Positions 1 through 12,989 of a DNA stretch of 62,868 bases are shown here, piece by piece. The DNA comes from Mnemiopsis leidyi (Eukaryota > Ctenophora > Tentaculata > Lobata > Bolinopsidae). The stretch spans positions 71,763-134,630 of the forward strand of contig JH153392.1 of assembly GCA_000226015.1 (NCBI GenBank), read 5' to 3'. Positions within the stretch are counted from its first letter, which is position 1, and the number at the start of each line of letters is the position of its first letter. The translations under genes were made by a program, and so were the position numbers. The notes under the pieces are model-generated. The model was not told where the DNA came from, made no database searches, and saw only the letters and a program-made list of their open reading frames with translations.

Positions 1-485
1 TTTCACCCAGCCTGCAGGCATTATTTCTAGAAAATACCTGTACACTGTTGAGGCTTACTGTTACCAAACTTGTAATTTAAGTTTTTTACATAGAATAAGA
101 GCCGATGGCTTTAAAGTAAAACGGTAAAAGTAGAATGTATATTTATAGATCTATTAATCTACATTTTGTGTGCCCTGCGGGGATTCTGAATTTTCATAAT
201 AGTTTGTACTACTATATTTTGATTATATATAATATATTTGAAGTAAACATTAACCGGGGGTACCGGTTCTCAAACAAAAGCACAGCTGTGAAAGTTCGTT
301 TGAATATCTAGGTGTTTGTGCGGACGACAGTTATGTTTTATCGACAAGCCTGATTTATGTGCATTGAGAAAAAATACTCATTCCACCATTTTAAAAGCAG
401 TGTCAGATTTTCTTGCTATTTCGCCTTGAAATTGTTTCCAGATGTATAAAAAGTGCAAGTTTTTGAATATTCCTCTTATACATAT

Positions 486-575
486 AAACTGATGGGTCTC
501 ACTAGGAATTGAACCAGCAACCTAACGACCAAAAAGCCAATGTCTTAGCCATTACACAGCTTTCTGGCTACAACC
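486..575 (-). repeat. tRNA-derived (SINE-like) repeat with Pol III boxes
   Basis: On the minus strand a box A-like stretch (TGGCTAAGACATTGG) is followed about 36 bases from its start by a perfect box B (GGTTCAATTCC). This is the internal promoter layout of a tRNA. The T-arm stem next to box B pairs poorly and I could not fold a full cloverleaf. A tRNA pseudogene or the head of a tRNA-derived SINE fits better than a working tRNA gene. Confidence 0.45.
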
Positions 576-837
576 TTAACTCCAGCTGCTCGATTGACCA
601 GTGTTCTATTCTATAAGTATCAATAACTACACAGTGACAGAGCTGAGCAGCTGCAAGGGCAAGTATACAGCAACTATAAAATGGTAGTATATGCAGCAGT
701 ATAAAATGGTAGTATATGCAGTGGCGGCCCTGTAATTTGACGTTCATCAACGGACCGTGGCAGTGTTTAGTACAACTTCTGTTAGATCTTCTCTTCAGGG
801 TTCTGTAACTTGTGTACGTCGTGCCGTTATACAGTGC

Positions 838-1100
838 ACATACTTTGTGTATAGGAGAACAGTACAAACTACACAATACACAGCACGTACTACACAATAC
901 ACAGCACGTACTACAGGCACTACACGATTCATGTACACAGTACTGAGTACACTTATACATATATCACACGATACACAGTACATACTACACAGTGAATGCT
1001 ACACACTACACGATTGATGTACACAGTACACTACATATATCACACGATACACAGTACATACTATACAATACATACTACACAGTACACAAACATGCAACTT
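838..1100. repeat. Irregular tandem repeat (TACACAGTACA-type)
   Basis: Short imperfect units built on TACACA / CAGTACATAC recur through this stretch, including blocks such as TACACAATACACAGCACGTAC. The long open frames over it are a by-product of the repeat and show no protein features. I see no gene between here and 1980. Confidence 0.7.
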
Positions 1101-1984
1101 ATGTACACATAACACACATACTAGAGTTCTAGAGTACTAGATATATAGTACTTGCTCGTGATTCCTCACAACTCCAGACTTCTCTGTCAACACTGCGCAG
1201 GAGACACACAGTATATCACATCCGTTCTCGGTCGAGTGTATCACGTTCATATACTTCCTCTTCCCATAATCAACTGGTCGTTATTTTCCCGGTGTTGAAT
1301 TTCCGTGAAGTCTGCAGCCGCGTTTTTAGGAGATTAAAAGTTCACATACATTTCCGTGGCCCGGATCGTAAACAGGATTTGGAGACGTAACATGCTCTTC
1401 GCTAATCATCTGTTGAAATGTTTGTCTGTGGCAGAACCTGCAGCGGCGGCCGTTTTTGTATAATTGAAGCGCAAAGCGATTTTCCGATGCGGGAAATGTC
1501 AGTATTCTTGGTAAGCGTTTAAAAGATTACTTTATGAAATATTAGAGTAAGACGATGTTTTGACCATTTGTCATTGTGTACGCTTCTGTCGGTCGCATAT
1601 CCCAGCGCTTCACGGTTATAACTTTACAACAAGGCTCTGAAGATATATGTTTCCTAAATTTTGTTTCGGTGTTTTACTACAATGCAGCAATTCATTTGTC
1701 GAAAGCTTCAAAACGCAACTTCCGTTTTGAACATTTGAACAAATATGGTTACCATGCTCCAGTAAGCCATGCCTCTGGTAAACATATTGGAGTAAGACCT
1801 TGATCAGATCGCTCTAATGAGTATATCGTCAGTAATTCAGTATTCCATCTGTTCAATGAAATGAATTGGTGTAGCGCCTTTTGATCTTTAGTTAACTGTA
1901 CGAATATTGTTCAGGGGGTTCTCTAAAAGTAGTGAATAATTGTTCTTCCCTCGTTAATTACTTATTTTTAAGACAGAATTAAGT

Positions 1985-4900
1985 ATGTCGGAGGTATTAC
2001 CTACACTCCTACTTTATTTTTCTCTGCTTTGTCTGGCCACATCTGAAGAAAGTTCCGTACAATTTGCTGTGGCTACAGTCGGAGAAAAAGAGTTTTGTGT
2101 GGCTTACAGAACTTCATCCTGGACAAAACACAGGTTTGCAAGTTATTTCTTTATAATCGCAAAGGTCCCTGATAACTTTTCATGGCTCATCATGGGTCCA
2201 CTTTTGCTGTTTTCAAGCTTTATAGGTTCGATCGAAGTTGAAAGTCGAAAGTAAAAATGTCCATTCTTACCCCCATCTCTGCAAATCAAACACATAACTG
2301 AACCACTAGATCCAGACCAGCTTCTCCAGGTTTGCCCTACTCTCAGAGGTAACCTACAAAGTGCGGACCTGCTCAAATACAAAAGAAGATACCGAGGGAG
2401 GTTACACAGTTCTGTGGGTACCTGGTCAGGTTACAGCTACTCTCGTTGACTCCTCCTGCGACCTGAACGTTTCCCAGACTGTTAGTTTTTGTAGTTCTTG
2501 TGTTTTTCAATGTTGAAAACAATTTGCTTATTAAGTTCAATGATGTACTGACGGAGAATTCTGATTTCAAGCTTTTGGTAAACATGATTTTCCCCTTAAT
2601 TCATTTTCGTAAAATCGCGTTTTAAGCTTTTATATGAAAGTGCTAAACTGATATTTCCTTCACAATAACATTGGCATTCAGGAAAGTGTTGTATTCGTAA
2701 AGGCACCCTTCTCTGAATCACTGGTACAAAAGTTAAGTGACGGTCACTTTTCTGGAGTGATGCAGGTAAGTGCAGGCTAAGGCATCTATAAACTTTCTGA
2801 AAAATCTTGAAGAAATGATTTCATCATTAAGCTGCTACAAAATCAGGAAAATTCTGCTGAACATTAAATTAGCCTGTAGAACCTTTTGAGTGCCTCGGTT
2901 CTGCTGTGACTCTCTAGCATGATATTTAATTTGAAGGTGGACCCTTTGGTGCACGTAACCAATAGGCTACGCAAATGGACATTGAGTAAGGATCAGATGG
3001 TCCACTTTCCCGGCTAAACCTTTTGTTTATGCAAAATCTCAAAGCCTACATGTGATTGAGTATCCGTAAGGATTAATCACAAAATCTCCTTCAGGTTCGA
3101 GGGGATGTAAAATCGGCGCTGCTTGAAAACAGCACTGTCGCAGTTAGACCTCTAGAGTTCGGTCGTATTTACTGGGGTGCCATCATAATGTACTTCTTCG
3201 CTCTCGTATATGTACGTCTTAAGTATATTTAGTACATTCTAACTACATTGATTTGAAGTTGTTCTTTTTCAATGAAATGTGGAGGTAGAATGTTCCAGCA
3301 TTGTCTGATCGGGACCTTACTTGATTAGTCACGCTTTGACTAACTCTCAAATCTGAACTGAAATTAAAAAATATGCATCAAAACTTCATGTCAATTTGAA
3401 AACTGACACTTCCCATCACCCAGGCATCTACTGCTGCGGTACTAGTGGAAGCAGCGAGACAAGTTGTGGAACAGAACGCTATCTCATCCCCTTTGGAGCG
3501 AGCTCCTTTCACTCAGACTCGAGCTTTTATCATTACTTTTCTTATAGTCTTCATGGTCGTGTTGACTCTTATTTTTTCCGGTAAGTTCGATTCCTCAGAG
3601 GGTGGTTCTTAGCTGATATTCATTCATTTTAAGATGATTTTAGTCGTACCACCAATTACCAAATTATGTTTAAGGAATTCCAGAGTCTTTAAAGATTAAA
3701 TCAAAGTTTTCCCTGCAGGTTACGTGGCACGACCTATTCTATTTCAGCCTATTTTCGCACTCTTCCTCACGGTTTTGGCAGTTGTCGGATTCTACCACAT
3801 AATGTTTCCTATCATAGTGTTTCTCGCCTACAAATATGTCAGGATTGTCAACAAAACGTATTGGATGGTGGAGGTGATTTTTTATCGTTTATCCAAACTC
3901 TCTAATGAAATTCAGTTAGTGGTCATGAATGCACTACGATTAAGGCAATTTTCATATCCGTAATTTTACTGTTTTCCCTACTCAGAGAATAACAGTGGTA
4001 CTAGGAGGAGTCCTGATATTTGGACTCTGGATGACTTACAGAAACAGTCAGAACATCTGGCCTCTCCAGCTTCTTATGTTAGCTTGTGTGGGGATCGTTC
4101 CTATAAGATACGCACCTACTGACTGTATCCTCAAGGTTTATTAACTTTTAGTGGTTCTCTAATTTCCAAAATGCATACATATCAATTTTTTAAATTGTTA
4201 GACAAGCGATTATTTATTTTTCTTTTAAATTTTGAACCATTAAGTCTATCTTTTACTCTGCTAACATGACACCTTTTCATTTCAGTGTATCGTTCTATCG
4301 TTCATAGCAGTTCTCTTCTCTGTTATTCAGCGTTACATCATTCCAGCAGTTTCTTCCGACACTCCCCCTAACATTATAGACATAGTCACTTTACAGGCTC
4401 GAATACCTGACTCTATAAGTGTAAGCATGATTTGAAGACCATTTTGGTATTTTCAGAATCTGAAACTGCTGTTGTCGTCGCTATTATCGTTGTAACAGAT
4501 AATCGAATTGTTGTCTTATCTTCCAAACTATGCAGTTCCTTTCAGCCCGGGTCCTTATTCTATCCCGACCCCAGAGAGCCCAGTATGATGTCTTTTCGAG
4601 TACCTATCTTTGGGGAAGGCTCTGTCTGTTCTGACGTTCTTGACGGAACTTTTGGTGGGTATCCTATATTGCAATGTATTATAAAAATGTGACTTCTATT
4701 TTGCCACATTTTATTTAATCTAAATAAATAAATTTATCTAAATGAATTAAATGTAGTAGAAGTATTGAAATAATATCAGTCGAGCGATACAAAAATGTGA
4801 TTATAATACCCAAAAATGCATTTTTGGGTATCATAATAATATTTTCAATATGGCTCGTCTGATATTATTTCAAAAATTGAATAGTTAAGAAATTAAAATA

Positions 4901-5567
4901 ATCTTGATTTTTGATCTTTGAAAAAACCGACCCATTTTACTAACCCAAAATCCTCAGGTATAAATAATTTCTTCCTGCCGGCTCTACTGATAAAAGCAGC
5001 AATGTTGATAGACACAAGAGTAAACAATGAGAGGTTCTTACTTAGAAACTACACAGCTGCAGTTTTGTCTTATCTCGCTTGTCACATAACAGTCTTTGTT
5101 TGGAGTTTCATAGCGGAGACCCCAGTTAGCTCCAGTCTCATCTATATGCCAGGTTGGTGTTTCATAGCGGAGACCCTAGAATCCTAGATAGATAGATCCA
5201 GTCTTTTTTATATTCCAGGTTGTTTTTTTGCAGTGGAGACCCCAATTTATACTGACTCTTTTAATTCAGTCCGTCCATCGTTTCGGACTCTATGTCTATA
5301 AGAATAACTGGTATTGTTTTAAGTGACTAAGTTGGTCAATTGAAGCATAAAGCCACTCATCTCAGACTATAAAAGTATAAACCCCTCCAAACTCATTTCC
5401 ACGCCCTTTCAGGTATCACGTTAGGAGTGCTGATAAACTCCGCCCGAATGGGCTGTTTGAAAACCGCCATGTTTCCTGCTCCTCCATCACCGCCAGCACC
5501 TGAAGGTGCGGTTCCTCCGCAGAACATCACCGTCTACAAAGTGACACAAGCAGAGGAACAGATTTAG
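1985..5567 (+). CDS. SPPL2-like multipass membrane protein without catalytic aspartates (11 exons)
   Basis: Exons read approximately 1985-2133, 2330-2480, 2682-2765, 3095-3211, 3424-3580, 3719-3873, 3986-4135, 4286-4420, 4546-4654, 4958-5152 and 5413-5567. Phases agree throughout and give about 518 residues, normal for SPPL2. The start has a signal peptide (MSEVLPTLLLYFSLLCLATS). A lumenal domain of about 150 residues follows, in the place of the SPPL2 PA domain, then some nine membrane helices. The stretch GLWMTYRNSQNIWPLQ matches the SPPL2 segment around WVVFRNEDRWAWLLQ, and FFLPALLI matches the LVPGLLV that follows the GxGD motif. SPPL2 is an intramembrane aspartyl protease of late secretory and lysosomal membranes. 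Here the YD motif aligns with FS (in LFSVIQRYIIP), GxGD aligns with GINN, and the PAL motif is not kept. Proteolysis is therefore unlikely, and a pseudo-enzyme role is inferred. A 38-bp intron would also keep part of the 4421-4545 stretch open, but alignment favours the 125-bp intron. Confidence 0.72.
5104..5250 (+). repeat. Tandem copies of the exon 10 end and its 5' splice site
   Basis: The end of exon 10, from TTTCATAGCGGAGACCC through CCAG|GTTG, is repeated just inside the intron at about 5158-5223. It includes the CCAG|GTTG splice site and has a small internal insertion. A third, weaker copy (GCAGTGGAGACCCC) follows near 5231. The duplicated donors could compete with the true one. Confidence 0.7.
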
Positions 5568-6280
5568 CCGGACATCACGTGACTTTATCACTGAACAGCA
5601 AGCACTTTAGCAGACGGTTGTTTGTTCAACGCATTTTTTACATTTCAGATTAATACTATCCAATGAAAATCTATATCTATTTAATATTTGACTGTCAATT
5701 TGCATCTTAAAATTGCTATTATTCATTTTCCCATGATATGTCGTATCTGTTTTGAATATAATCAAGTCGTTAGCAGAAAAAAATTCAAAAACATTAATAC
5801 GAATTTATTAATTTTCATGAAATAATTTAAATGCTATATCTTTCGTAACGTCAAAATCTCAATTTCTCTCGAATCGCAAACTATAAAGCACTGCTTCTAA
5901 GAAAAGCAGTGCTTTCAAAATAGTAATATTTGATAAATAGATCAGATAATTATAAGTCGTGGACCATAAATTGTTAAATGCACAATCTTGCAAATCACTA
6001 TCAGGCAATCGGTGTTTGATTCCACTAAAAACTGCTCAGTTCATAAAGCAAGTGCAACAACAAACTCGTATCTATAGATAAATATATAAATATATATATA
6101 TAATAATATATATATATAATAATATATAATATATAATATATATAATAATAATATATATATAATAATATATATATATATAAATATATTTATGCCTATCAAC
6201 CCCTCCACAAATATAAGAAGTGACTCTATTTTTTTATAACAATCACGATCATGTGATCAGCATTTCCATGAGACTACCTC
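5568..6280. other. Intergenic, AT-rich, with (TA)n microsatellite
   Basis: This is the space between two converging genes. A short inverted pair (AAAGCACTGCTTCTAAGAAAAGCAGTGCTTT) lies near 5885-5918. An interrupted TA microsatellite runs from about 6070 to 6185. I see no coding signal. Confidence 0.6.
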
Positions 6281-6285
6281 TGAAT

Positions 6286-9200
6286 ATTAGCTGCTCTTCT
6301 TCTCGACGCTAAGATCTCCTCACGTATGTTGCTGATCAGTGGGGACGGGCTGTGCTGCTCTCGGATCATGCGGCTTGAGTCTTCGACCTGGTTCGACGAA
6401 CTAGATTAAGAAATAATTTCTGGGAGCATTTGAAAGGCGTTGCAAGGATTCAAATAATATTCTTTTAAGCCAATAGTTACCGACTTATTACTGAGAAAGT
6501 AACTCGCTGACTCAAACTATAAACGAACAATGTCACAATATAAGGGGCTAAAAACATGTTTCCCCTAACAAGCATGATTGTTGTGGATGCATCTAGAAAT
6601 TAGATTAATAGATTGTTCACCTGTGGATATGGAATAACGGTCTCCTGTAGATCATACTTCAGTTCGACTGCTGTCTCCAAAGTTAAGGGGGCAACTTTTT
6701 TAGTTGGACTGTTCTGTCCTGATTTTATTGAAGAACTGCCTGATTCTTCTTTGTTGGCGTTCCCTTCAAGTTTTATCTGGGAACATATTATATTATGTAA
6801 ACTTAAAGCTTAAGTGAGTAAATTCAATTTGGGTAAAATAAATACATGATAAAAAGAAGTTGAAAACAAAAAGGAGGAGCAAAGGAAGAATAATAATTTA
6901 ACTTTCAGAAAATTAGGAAGAAAAAGTATGAGATGAATGCGAGTGGCCGAGTGGGAGGGACAATTCGAGATTGTGGGATGGGCGGCAAATAAGTAAGAAG
7001 ATTTTGAAAAGCTATAAATACTAAAATGAAACAGAGCAGAACATTTATAATAAAGCATAAACCGCCTTGATCTGAATTGCCTTGAGTTTAATATTAAAAT
7101 TCAGAAGATAGAATTAGAAGTTGGAGGAGAAGATGTAAATTGTAAGGAGGAATTAGAAAATACCCAAATCCGGTGGGGTACCTGAATATCTATCTTAGTG
7201 TGTATAGGAGCGGTGGTCAAGATCGACATGCTTTTTTCCTTTCCTGGCTCTTCTACTCGCCTTTTCTTTTTTTCCTCGCTGATGAGGAAGGACGATTATG
7301 ACTGAATCGTGTCATGATCGTGTTTTAAATTCAATGCAAAATTTTTGTGTTATAAGTGTAGCTTAAAAATTTCGCACGACACTGCCCTTTATTCGATGTA
7401 CGATAAACAAAGAAAACGATCAGATCGATGAATATTATGGCGTTATTATTTTATTAACATTAAATGCTACTAATCAAACTAGATCGCGGATCAGAGAAGG
7501 ATGAAACGAATGCTTACTAACTCTGCTGTGGTAAACAAAGTGATTTAGTGATTTACTATTAAACTTGAACTACATGCTCATGCAGGATTAAGTGAAATTG
7601 TGACCTATGTTATCCTAGCTGCAACTATAGGACACACGCTTTAGGACAAAGCTCTCAATTTTAATGAGCTTACATGACCGTTACGGTTTAAGAAAGTTCA
7701 AATATGTCCGTGACTTTACTTCAGATGCTACGTTGTTAAACTTAAAGGAACACTGACGGCTCGATCAAGCGTGACGATTTATTAAAAATTCAACCATTAA
7801 AGACAAAAACAAACACCACTCACGAATTTGTCAATGCTATTCGATTTCGAATAAAACTTTTCAGTTTTTGTAGAGTATAATCTTCATGCTTGTGGATCTC
7901 CACATATACAATTTTGTCTCCAATCGTCAAGCATAGCACCAGAACATCCAATCAGAATCCACGATTTCAGTCACATGACATAACGGTGACCGCCACGTTT
8001 CATCACGACAGCCTCGTCATCGGAGGGACTACTTTCTAGTTACTCACAGTCTGGATGTTTGGAACAAGCTGATAGCATTGTAAAACTGGATTTATTAAAC
8101 TCAGGAGTGTTTTTGTTCCTGCTTGCTTGCTGCGTGTGACGGAGTTAGATCACGTGATGTCGAAGTGGTGGACAGATTTTTGTCTGCAGTTTAAATTATG
8201 AGAGGGCGTTAAGAAGCAGGATTTTCTGTGTGGCTACATTTTAATTTTATTTGAAGATGTGGATATTGATGATGAAAATTCATTGTTTTGGTGATCATGA
8301 TGAGAAGCAGACAAGAATAAAAAATCGTTTGTCGTGGGAAACATAATTCCAAATTCTATTATAGCAGTATATAGATATTTTCCTCTTTTTACTTTTCAAA
8401 GATTTTCATCAAAAACGAAATATATCCAACACAACTATTTTCAAACTTAAAGCTATGTAAACATTTATGGAAATCATGGATAGATTTCAGATAATTAACT
8501 TCGATCAACAACAACAAAAAACATTTTAAAAATTTAATCCTTCTTTTGCGAACTGGCTCGCAAACAAATCTGAATTGTCGAATTGAAATAAAAAAGTCCG
8601 AAGTAAAACAAATAGAGAACAAAGTTCAAAAGTAATCAAACCATCTTGACCACTGAGCGATGGCTGCACTCCCTCCAGCTCCCTGAAATTTTTGGATTTC
8701 GAAGGAGAAAAACACTCTGTATATATAAATATATATATACTTTCCGACAACAAACTGTTAAGTCGCATGGCTTCATATATAAAGCTATATAGACTACTCT
8801 CTACTGCTTTTTTTACTAGATAATGCGCATGAGTATACTTCTACTAGAGTACTAGATGATATTTGATTACTACTACTAGATAATATATGATTACTTACTT
8901 AATATTTGCTACTACTACATACAATAAGAGTCGAGTATATGATAACTTACTTAGTATTTGCTACTACTACATACTATAAGACTATTATGATAACTTACTG
9001 GTGGTGTTGGAATGAACCTCCCATCTACCGGTCGGACTGACACTGCACTTTTACCCCTGAAAACAACGGTCACAGACATTCTATTATATAATGAATGAGT
9101 TGGTAATGTGCGTGCCACACTGTAAAGTAAGAAAGTATGGTGAATGGTTGAGTACTGAGTACAGTTCTATGATACAACTGCAGCTAAAAGGAAAATTATC

Positions 9201-10242
9201 TTTGCTCGTGCACACTCAGACATACATTTTAGAGTCTCGGAAGTATCTTCCTACAGTGAAGCTCTCAAGAGGAGTATCTTGAGAAAGCGGGGCTGAGTTT
9301 CTCCACAGTTCGTTCATGTGTTTCTGTCTCTGTGCCACTGCTTTAGGTTTCTGGGGACTGACGAGTTCGGTAATATTCAGGGTGCGCGTTATACCGACTG
9401 GACAAGAGTTTGATCGTATGAAGAAAATGCTTGTTATGGCAGTTAAAAGAAAATATTGCCTTGTGTTTGGACAAACCATGTATATTTGAAGACTGGTCGA
9501 GTGGTGTAGACTACGTTAGGGTTGTACGGTACTTCTTTGTGCCTGTCTGATCTTACTACAGCTGTACCACGCTCTTGGAATGGTGCTTGAGTTGATCTAA
9601 GGTCAGAGGTAATGTCTGGGTGTGACTATAAAATCCCCAAACTTTCTTAAGCAAAAATTAGGACATTTGACTCTCATGTGATGGACAATTAACATTATAT
9701 GGATATGGAATTGTCTGCATAAGGTAATGCTTCAATGCAAATTTTGTATCTTACTAACGTTAAATTGTAAAAATCTCTCGCTGTTTCCAGCATCTTTTTG
9801 CCATCTCGGTCTTCACTGTCTTCAAAAGATCTGAAGAAATCAGCCTCTTATTTAAAGTGGAATTTGTCCAATCAGAGATATTAAAAATCATATTGATGGG
9901 CATCTGCAGTGATTGTTTAGCTGGTAGCGTAGTAATGATATGAGCTTTAAGTTTACAATCTACATTTAAGCGCTTAGCGATTAAACTAATGAAGCACTGC
10001 TTATACATGCTTGTTATAACTTGAGTTGAACGAATCTTTCGTCACGTTATAGCACCAAAGAAATGCAGATTTTCATCAAATTCAAAATTGTTGAATCAAG
10101 AAAAAATTGTGTTAAGAAAAGCTCGAAAAGCTCGAAACATCCCCAACAATTCCAATAAAAAACCTAACCTAGACTGTTCTGGCATCCACATGGCGTTATG
10201 GCTGTACATCGCAAATCGCATGCCCACCGTTAACTTGTGATC
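6286..10242 (-). CDS. Unrecognised protein gene, partial; at least 4 linked 3' exons
   Basis: Four minus-strand exons join in phase: about 9230-9394, 9001-9058, 8636-8685 and 6286-6400. The second ends with residues GRFIPTPP. The last carries SSNQVEDSSRMIREQHSPSP and ends in AASRRR-like basic residues and a TAG stop. The exons are visibly richer in GC than the flanks. The joined part is about 130 residues, polar, rich in Ser, Pro, Arg and Lys, with no membrane helix. A possible first exon (MDHKLTVGMRFAMYSHNAMW) lies at about 10164-10242, but its phase does not match the next known exon, so at least one linking exon is missing. An open frame at 9760-10008 is a weak candidate. I do not recognise the family. 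The intron between 6401 and 8635 holds no other gene that I can see. Confidence 0.42.
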
Positions 10243-11275
10243 CATTTTAGTAATTATTATAGGCGGTGAAGACTCACGTTTCAAATAATGTGGCGAGAAC
10301 AAAGGGCCGAAGATAGCTGACAAACCGCAACGCTAGCTCCGGTAACAAGGAAAGAGTGGAGCTCGGTCATAATCGTGGTGTTCAGTTAAAATCTGCGTAT
10401 AATAAACGTTCGAGAGTTCGACTTAGAATCTAGCTTGTAATGGTACTGTGTGTAACGTTTTTGAGTTCTTAAAGTAGAGGTTTAAATGTCGAGATGCGTG
10501 ATGAAAACAATTGTAATTGGTACGGTGATTGGTTATGTGTCATGCAACCAGTTAAAATAAAATATGAAAAACTTCATTTCCAGTGACTTGATCTCATCTT
10601 GAGTAAGTACAGGTTGAGATATTGGCAGGAATTAAACAGGAATTAAACATGGTATGATATACAATGGCATGATATACAATATAACTTCTGGAGTAAAGCG
10701 ATCGCCACGTATGAGATAGGTATCACCTCCTCCCTAATCCTCTATGTCCTATTTACTTATTTAAATTCTGTAAAGTTGTTAATTTAGCCGGCATCTCCAC
10801 AAATTGAAAATTCCATTGGTCAGGGACTCAGGTAATAGTGATCTGGATCAGTCATTACCAACGAACTTTTATCGACTAACTGCAGCTGCCACAGTGGATC
10901 TGCTGACCAGTGATCAAGACGGCATTTTTCACAGCATGACGCCACCAACAGATGTGGTGTTGACAAACTATTTCACATTTTATAAATATATTTTTCGATA
11001 TCTTAGTTAATGGTATGTAAAATAGTAAAAATGTTTGCGATATTACGTAAAGTCGGAAAAAGTTAGAGGCTCAGGCAGTTGAGGGGTTGTCAATAATTTT
11101 ATCACAATCGTTCATTTCGATTCAGATCTAATGGTGTAGGGCATCGCATTTGGGGATGAAAATTTAAAAGGGGATTATATGACTTTCTGGGATTAGAGCC
11201 GGTAAAAACTTCAAAGGAAAATTACTTATTTAGATTAAGGATTAATATTTAGTTATATGCTATTAGCGTTCACAA

Positions 11276-11903
11276 TTAAAATGGTTTCCCAAAATTACCT
11301 GGGCACTCATATTGAGAGATCTGATAGACATGCAAAGCACCATATTTTCCAACGCCGTTAGCACAATTTGCCGAAGATCCAAGATTCTGATAAGTACTCC
11401 CTGCATCAGCTGCTGTGAAGCACTCAATTGTGTATCCAACTGCAAACACCTTCCAGCCTCTGTCCAGGGCAAAGTCCTGGCATTCTGCTATAGGGTCTCC
11501 AGTACTTTTAAACCGGATTCCGCCAGATATAGCCCGATTTCGCCAATCATCTGCCCAGCATCCTAAACTGTCCTTGCATTTTAAGGTTTCTGTCGCCTCT
11601 GAAAAAAATGTCTGTATAAAATTTTGAATTAATGTGTTTTCACTACTTCAACAGGATGCGATTTGACTATTGTGTTTAAAGGTTGCTAATGCTAACTTTT
11701 CATAAAGAAGTTGATGCAACAAGTAATTACTTTTATTGGAGAATAAACCAAGCATGAATGAAAACAAACTCACCTTCACAATTACACATGGGAATAAATA
11801 AAATATGAATGAATATTAACTCACCTCCACAATAACGCATGGAAATGCATCCCACTATAAATACTGAAAACTTTATGGCTGAGGATCTTGCTTGTGAATC
11901 CAT
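11276..11903 (-). CDS. Small secreted protein with a GCW...RAI Cys-rich domain (2 exons)
   Basis: Exon 1 (11903 to about 11826) starts MDSQARSSAIKFSVFIVGCI, a leader with a basic start and hydrophobic core. Exon 2 (about 11598-11276) joins it in phase 1. It encodes one compact domain: LGCWADDWRNRAISGG, then a GWKVFAVGY core, a TAADAGSTYQNLG loop with paired cysteines, and VYQI near the end. Reading continues to a stop at 11276. A splice donor at 11298 is also possible, so more exons cannot be excluded. The pattern (G-C-W/Y-x-D near the start, R-A-I, GxKVFAV, Y-x-x-x-G) resembles a domain I recall from cnidarian secreted proteins and is loosely like WSC domains. Its ligand is unknown. Secretion is inferred from the leader. 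Confidence 0.55.
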
Positions 11904-11909
11904 TTCTAC

Positions 11910-12950
11910 GCTAAGAATGTAAGCGGTTTAGATAGCATTCCCAATTCAATAATTCATGGTATTTGATACTACTATGATTTTTTTTCTATAATTTCAATTA
12001 GAGCTTGATGTCACTATAGGGATCCCTGTTTGGAAGCCGTGTAGCAGGGGACCAGATAAGATTAAAGCTTGGTAAACGAGCATAGTTGAACACCATACTT
12101 TCATCTTAAGATGACAAAAAACAGGAAAGATTTCTATGTGATTGTGATTGAAGTGCAGCAAGATTTAACGGATCACTCAAAATGAGACTGGGCGCAAAGC
12201 AGCCACGGTCATGAATATATACATATTGTTTAGAACTGTGTCAACCTACAATACGGACCGCCTTTTCTGGTCCTTCCTTGTTTACAAAAATGTAGCTGGG
12301 GACCAGAGAAAAACGTACTTCACGTGTACCCACTTTGGCTAAGTAACTGCTAAATATGCTATATGCATGTGCTTATTATACCCTATGCCCTAGTCTCTGT
12401 TTATCTGCACTGGCATTGATCTTTCAGCTAAAATAAAACGTACGTAGCTCCTGTAAATAACTATTGACTTCTAAAAGCGACAAAAAACGATAAATTTTTC
12501 AAAGTTTCAGGGCTGTGTGTCTATTTTATAATTCTGTAATGGCACTGTTGGTTTATATGTCTAGCGTGACCAGAAAGTTCCTCTTTACGTTTAGCACCTT
12601 TACCAACAGTTCAATTATAGAATAGACTTAAGACTTGGCAAGCAAAGACGTCGTGAGTCTTAGAAAGAAATGTTAATAGTACTTAATGTCAAGAAGCTTG
12701 AGCATGTACAAGTGTATGATATATGTAATTCTAGGTCTTACCTTAACTGAAAAATGTACTTCGAGTAGTCGAATACACCCATCAAGTGGCAAGCATAAAC
12801 TTTATAATTCGCGGCTTGAAATCCGACTTTTTGCTGCTAAATGTGCCAAAGACCGGACTAGCATCAAAAACTAGAAACTTGAAGACAAGATAAGCCTGGT
12901 CATGTACGAGATCAAGGAGGTTATAGTTCAACCAGGCTAAAAAGTAGCTG
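11910..12950. other. Intergenic, no supported gene
   Basis: The stretch is AT-rich with only short, unrelated open frames. The phrase GGGACCAGA occurs near 12048 and again near 12299, which hints at old repeat sequence. I find no exon, RNA gene or clear element end. Confidence 0.4.
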
Positions 12951-12989
12951 TTGACAAAATTTAAATCAACCCGACAGCTTTAACAGTTC

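Noticed and set aside
568-960. 130-codon minus-strand frame rich in Cys, Ser and Thr
   Set aside because: It lies on a TACACAGTA-type tandem repeat, and its composition is what the repeat yields in that frame. There is no leader, domain or splice partner.
4432-4545. Hydrophobic stretch kept if a 38-bp intron is used in the SPPL2-like gene (would add a Thr-Asp pair resembling YD)
   Set aside because: The preceding exon already supplies the helix that aligns with the YD helix (ending YIIP, like the family's ITP). The 125-bp intron also keeps phase and has a better acceptor (CCTTTCAG).
7960-8035. Possible minus-strand exon reading ESSPSDDEAVVMKRGGHRYV then stop
   Set aside because: It looks protein-like, but its phase does not fit the neighbouring exons, while the exon at 6286-6400 does. 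It could be an alternative end; left uncalled.
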